Below, in pieces: positions 9,823 through 10,534 of a DNA stretch of 10,534 nt. Numbering within the stretch: the stretch's first letter is position 1; every line of letters begins with the position of its first letter. A program made the position numbers and the translations under genes. Below the pieces are notes generated by a model that was not told where the DNA came from, made no database searches, and saw only the letters and a program-made list of their open reading frames with translations. This DNA is from an uncultured Ruminococcus sp. (lineage in GTDB: Bacteria; Bacillota; Clostridia; Oscillospirales; Acutalibacteraceae), in NCBI GenBank assembly GCA_902803035.1, contig CADCON010000057.1, forward strand, positions 1 through 10,534, given 5' to 3'.

Positions 9823-10534
9823 CTATTTTCTCGGTCTGGCATTTCTTTCATAGAGCAGCCGCAGACCTTCCAGCACGAGATTTTCATCCAGAATGAAGCT
9901 TCGCTTGCAGTTGCGGACAATATCCGAAGAGAAGCCGCCGGTTGCAATGGCGGTCACAGGCATTCCAAGCTCCTCCTCCACCCTTTCCAGCATTCCGTCA
10001 AGCAGCGAGGCCGCACCAAGAATCAGCCCGGAGCGCATACATTCAATGGTATTGCGCCCGACGACCTGCTTGGGCTTTTCGTAGCTGATCTGAGGAAGAA
10101 GGGCGGTGTTATCGACCAGAGCCATCAGAGAGGTGCGGATACCGGGATAGATGATGCCGCCGATCATTCTGCCGTCCTTGTCCAGCACTGTGATCGTACT
10201 GGCGGTTCCGAGATCACAGACCGCGTTGGGCAGCGGGTATTTATGAAGAGCCGCGACGGACACGCAGAGCAGATCCGCGCCAAGCTCGGCGGGATCATTG
10301 ATTGCGATATTCAGCCCCGTTTTGATTCCCGGTCCGACCAGTAACGGTTCCACGCTGACGGTCTTGCGGATTGCGCTGCATACGGCATTCGTGACAGCCG
10401 GCGCAACGGAAGAAACAATGGCGCCGTCAATGGCGGATATCTCACAATGATAGAGCGTGAAAAAGCCCATGAATTCCACCGCGTACTGATCGCCGGTGCG
10501 CTCCGAAGCGGTGGCGGTTCTTGTGGTGAAAAGA
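9823..10534 (-). CDS. coaX: Type III pantothenate kinase (N-terminus cut by window edge)
   Basis: This enzyme phosphorylates pantothenate, the first step of coenzyme A synthesis. About 236 codons are present, from the right edge to the TAG stop at 9825-9823. The frame runs off the edge, so about 20-25 residues, including the DxGNT phosphate-binding start of the fold, lie outside. Visible family features in order: RTGDQYAVEFM (the family's R/T-x-D-E/Q-Y segment), DGAIVSSVAPAVT, VGPGIKTGLNI, LGADLL, CDLGTASTITVLD, GGIIYPGI, NTIECMRSGLILGAASLLDG and ATGGFSSDI. In the type III enzymes I remember, the aspartate of the GAD motif is followed by Arg that helps bind pantothenate; here it is Leu (codon 10272-10270). 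The rest of the protein looks intact, so this is probably a lineage variant and not decay. The GTG at 10479 is internal and not the start. The ECF S component gene follows 131 bp downstream on the same strand. Confidence 0.95.
   Translation of the reverse strand, partial: LFTTRTATASERTGDQYAVEFMGFFTLYHCEISAIDGAIVSSVAPAVTNAVCSAIRKTVSVEPLLVGPGIKTGLNIAINDPAELGADLLCVSVAALHKYPLPNAVCDLGTASTITVLDKDGRMIGGIIYPGIRTSLMALVDNTALLPQISYEKPKQVVGRNTIECMRSGLILGAASLLDGMLERVEEELGMPVTAIATGGFSSDIVRNCKRSFILDENLVLEGLRLLYERNARPRK

Overview
This window is core-genome DNA from a Gram-positive bacterium, most likely a member of the Clostridia (Eubacteriales/Oscillospirales type; inferred from gene content, not from a search). 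The evidence is the rpoB-rpoC pair encoding a beta' subunit without the large trigger-loop insert of E. coli, a T-box leader with an AUG specifier in front of metG, strong AGGAGG-type ribosome binding sites, an ECF-transporter S component, and a type III pantothenate kinase. Base composition looks moderate and even across the genes, and I see no insertion sequence, prophage, CRISPR array, tRNA or rRNA.

Layout. Positions 1-1152 (+) hold the C-terminal 383 codons of rpoB (5' end outside the window), with an 87-residue, very acidic tail. rpoC (1165-4713, +) follows after 12 bp and is complete. An imperfect intrinsic terminator (4742-4786) ends this unit. A good sigma-A type promoter (TTGAAT, 17 bp, TATAAT; 4850-4878) then drives a small acidic protein of unknown function (4938-5375, +). 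Next is a methionine T-box leader (about 5411-5695): Stem I, AUG specifier, T-box bulge UGGU, and antiterminator/terminator alternatives. It precedes metG (5725-7707, +), a full-length methionyl-tRNA synthetase with zinc knuckle and C-terminal tRNA-binding domain. A perfect 11-bp inverted repeat separates metG from a membrane-anchored metallophosphoesterase (7792-8937, +). Tandem hairpins (8991-9067), the second working as a terminator on both strands, separate it from the convergent minus-strand genes.

On the minus strand, a type III pantothenate kinase (coaX, 9823 to beyond 10534, N-terminus missing) lies upstream of an ECF S component (9098-9691). The pairing suggests uptake and phosphorylation of pantothenate for coenzyme A synthesis; the transporter's substrate is inferred from context only.

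The window is transcription and translation housekeeping plus cofactor metabolism. I found no new multi-gene system. The points most worth a second look are the unknown 145-residue protein, the long RpoB tail, the Met T-box, the coaX motif change (GAD-L instead of GAD-R), and the unexplained hairpin in front of the metallophosphoesterase.
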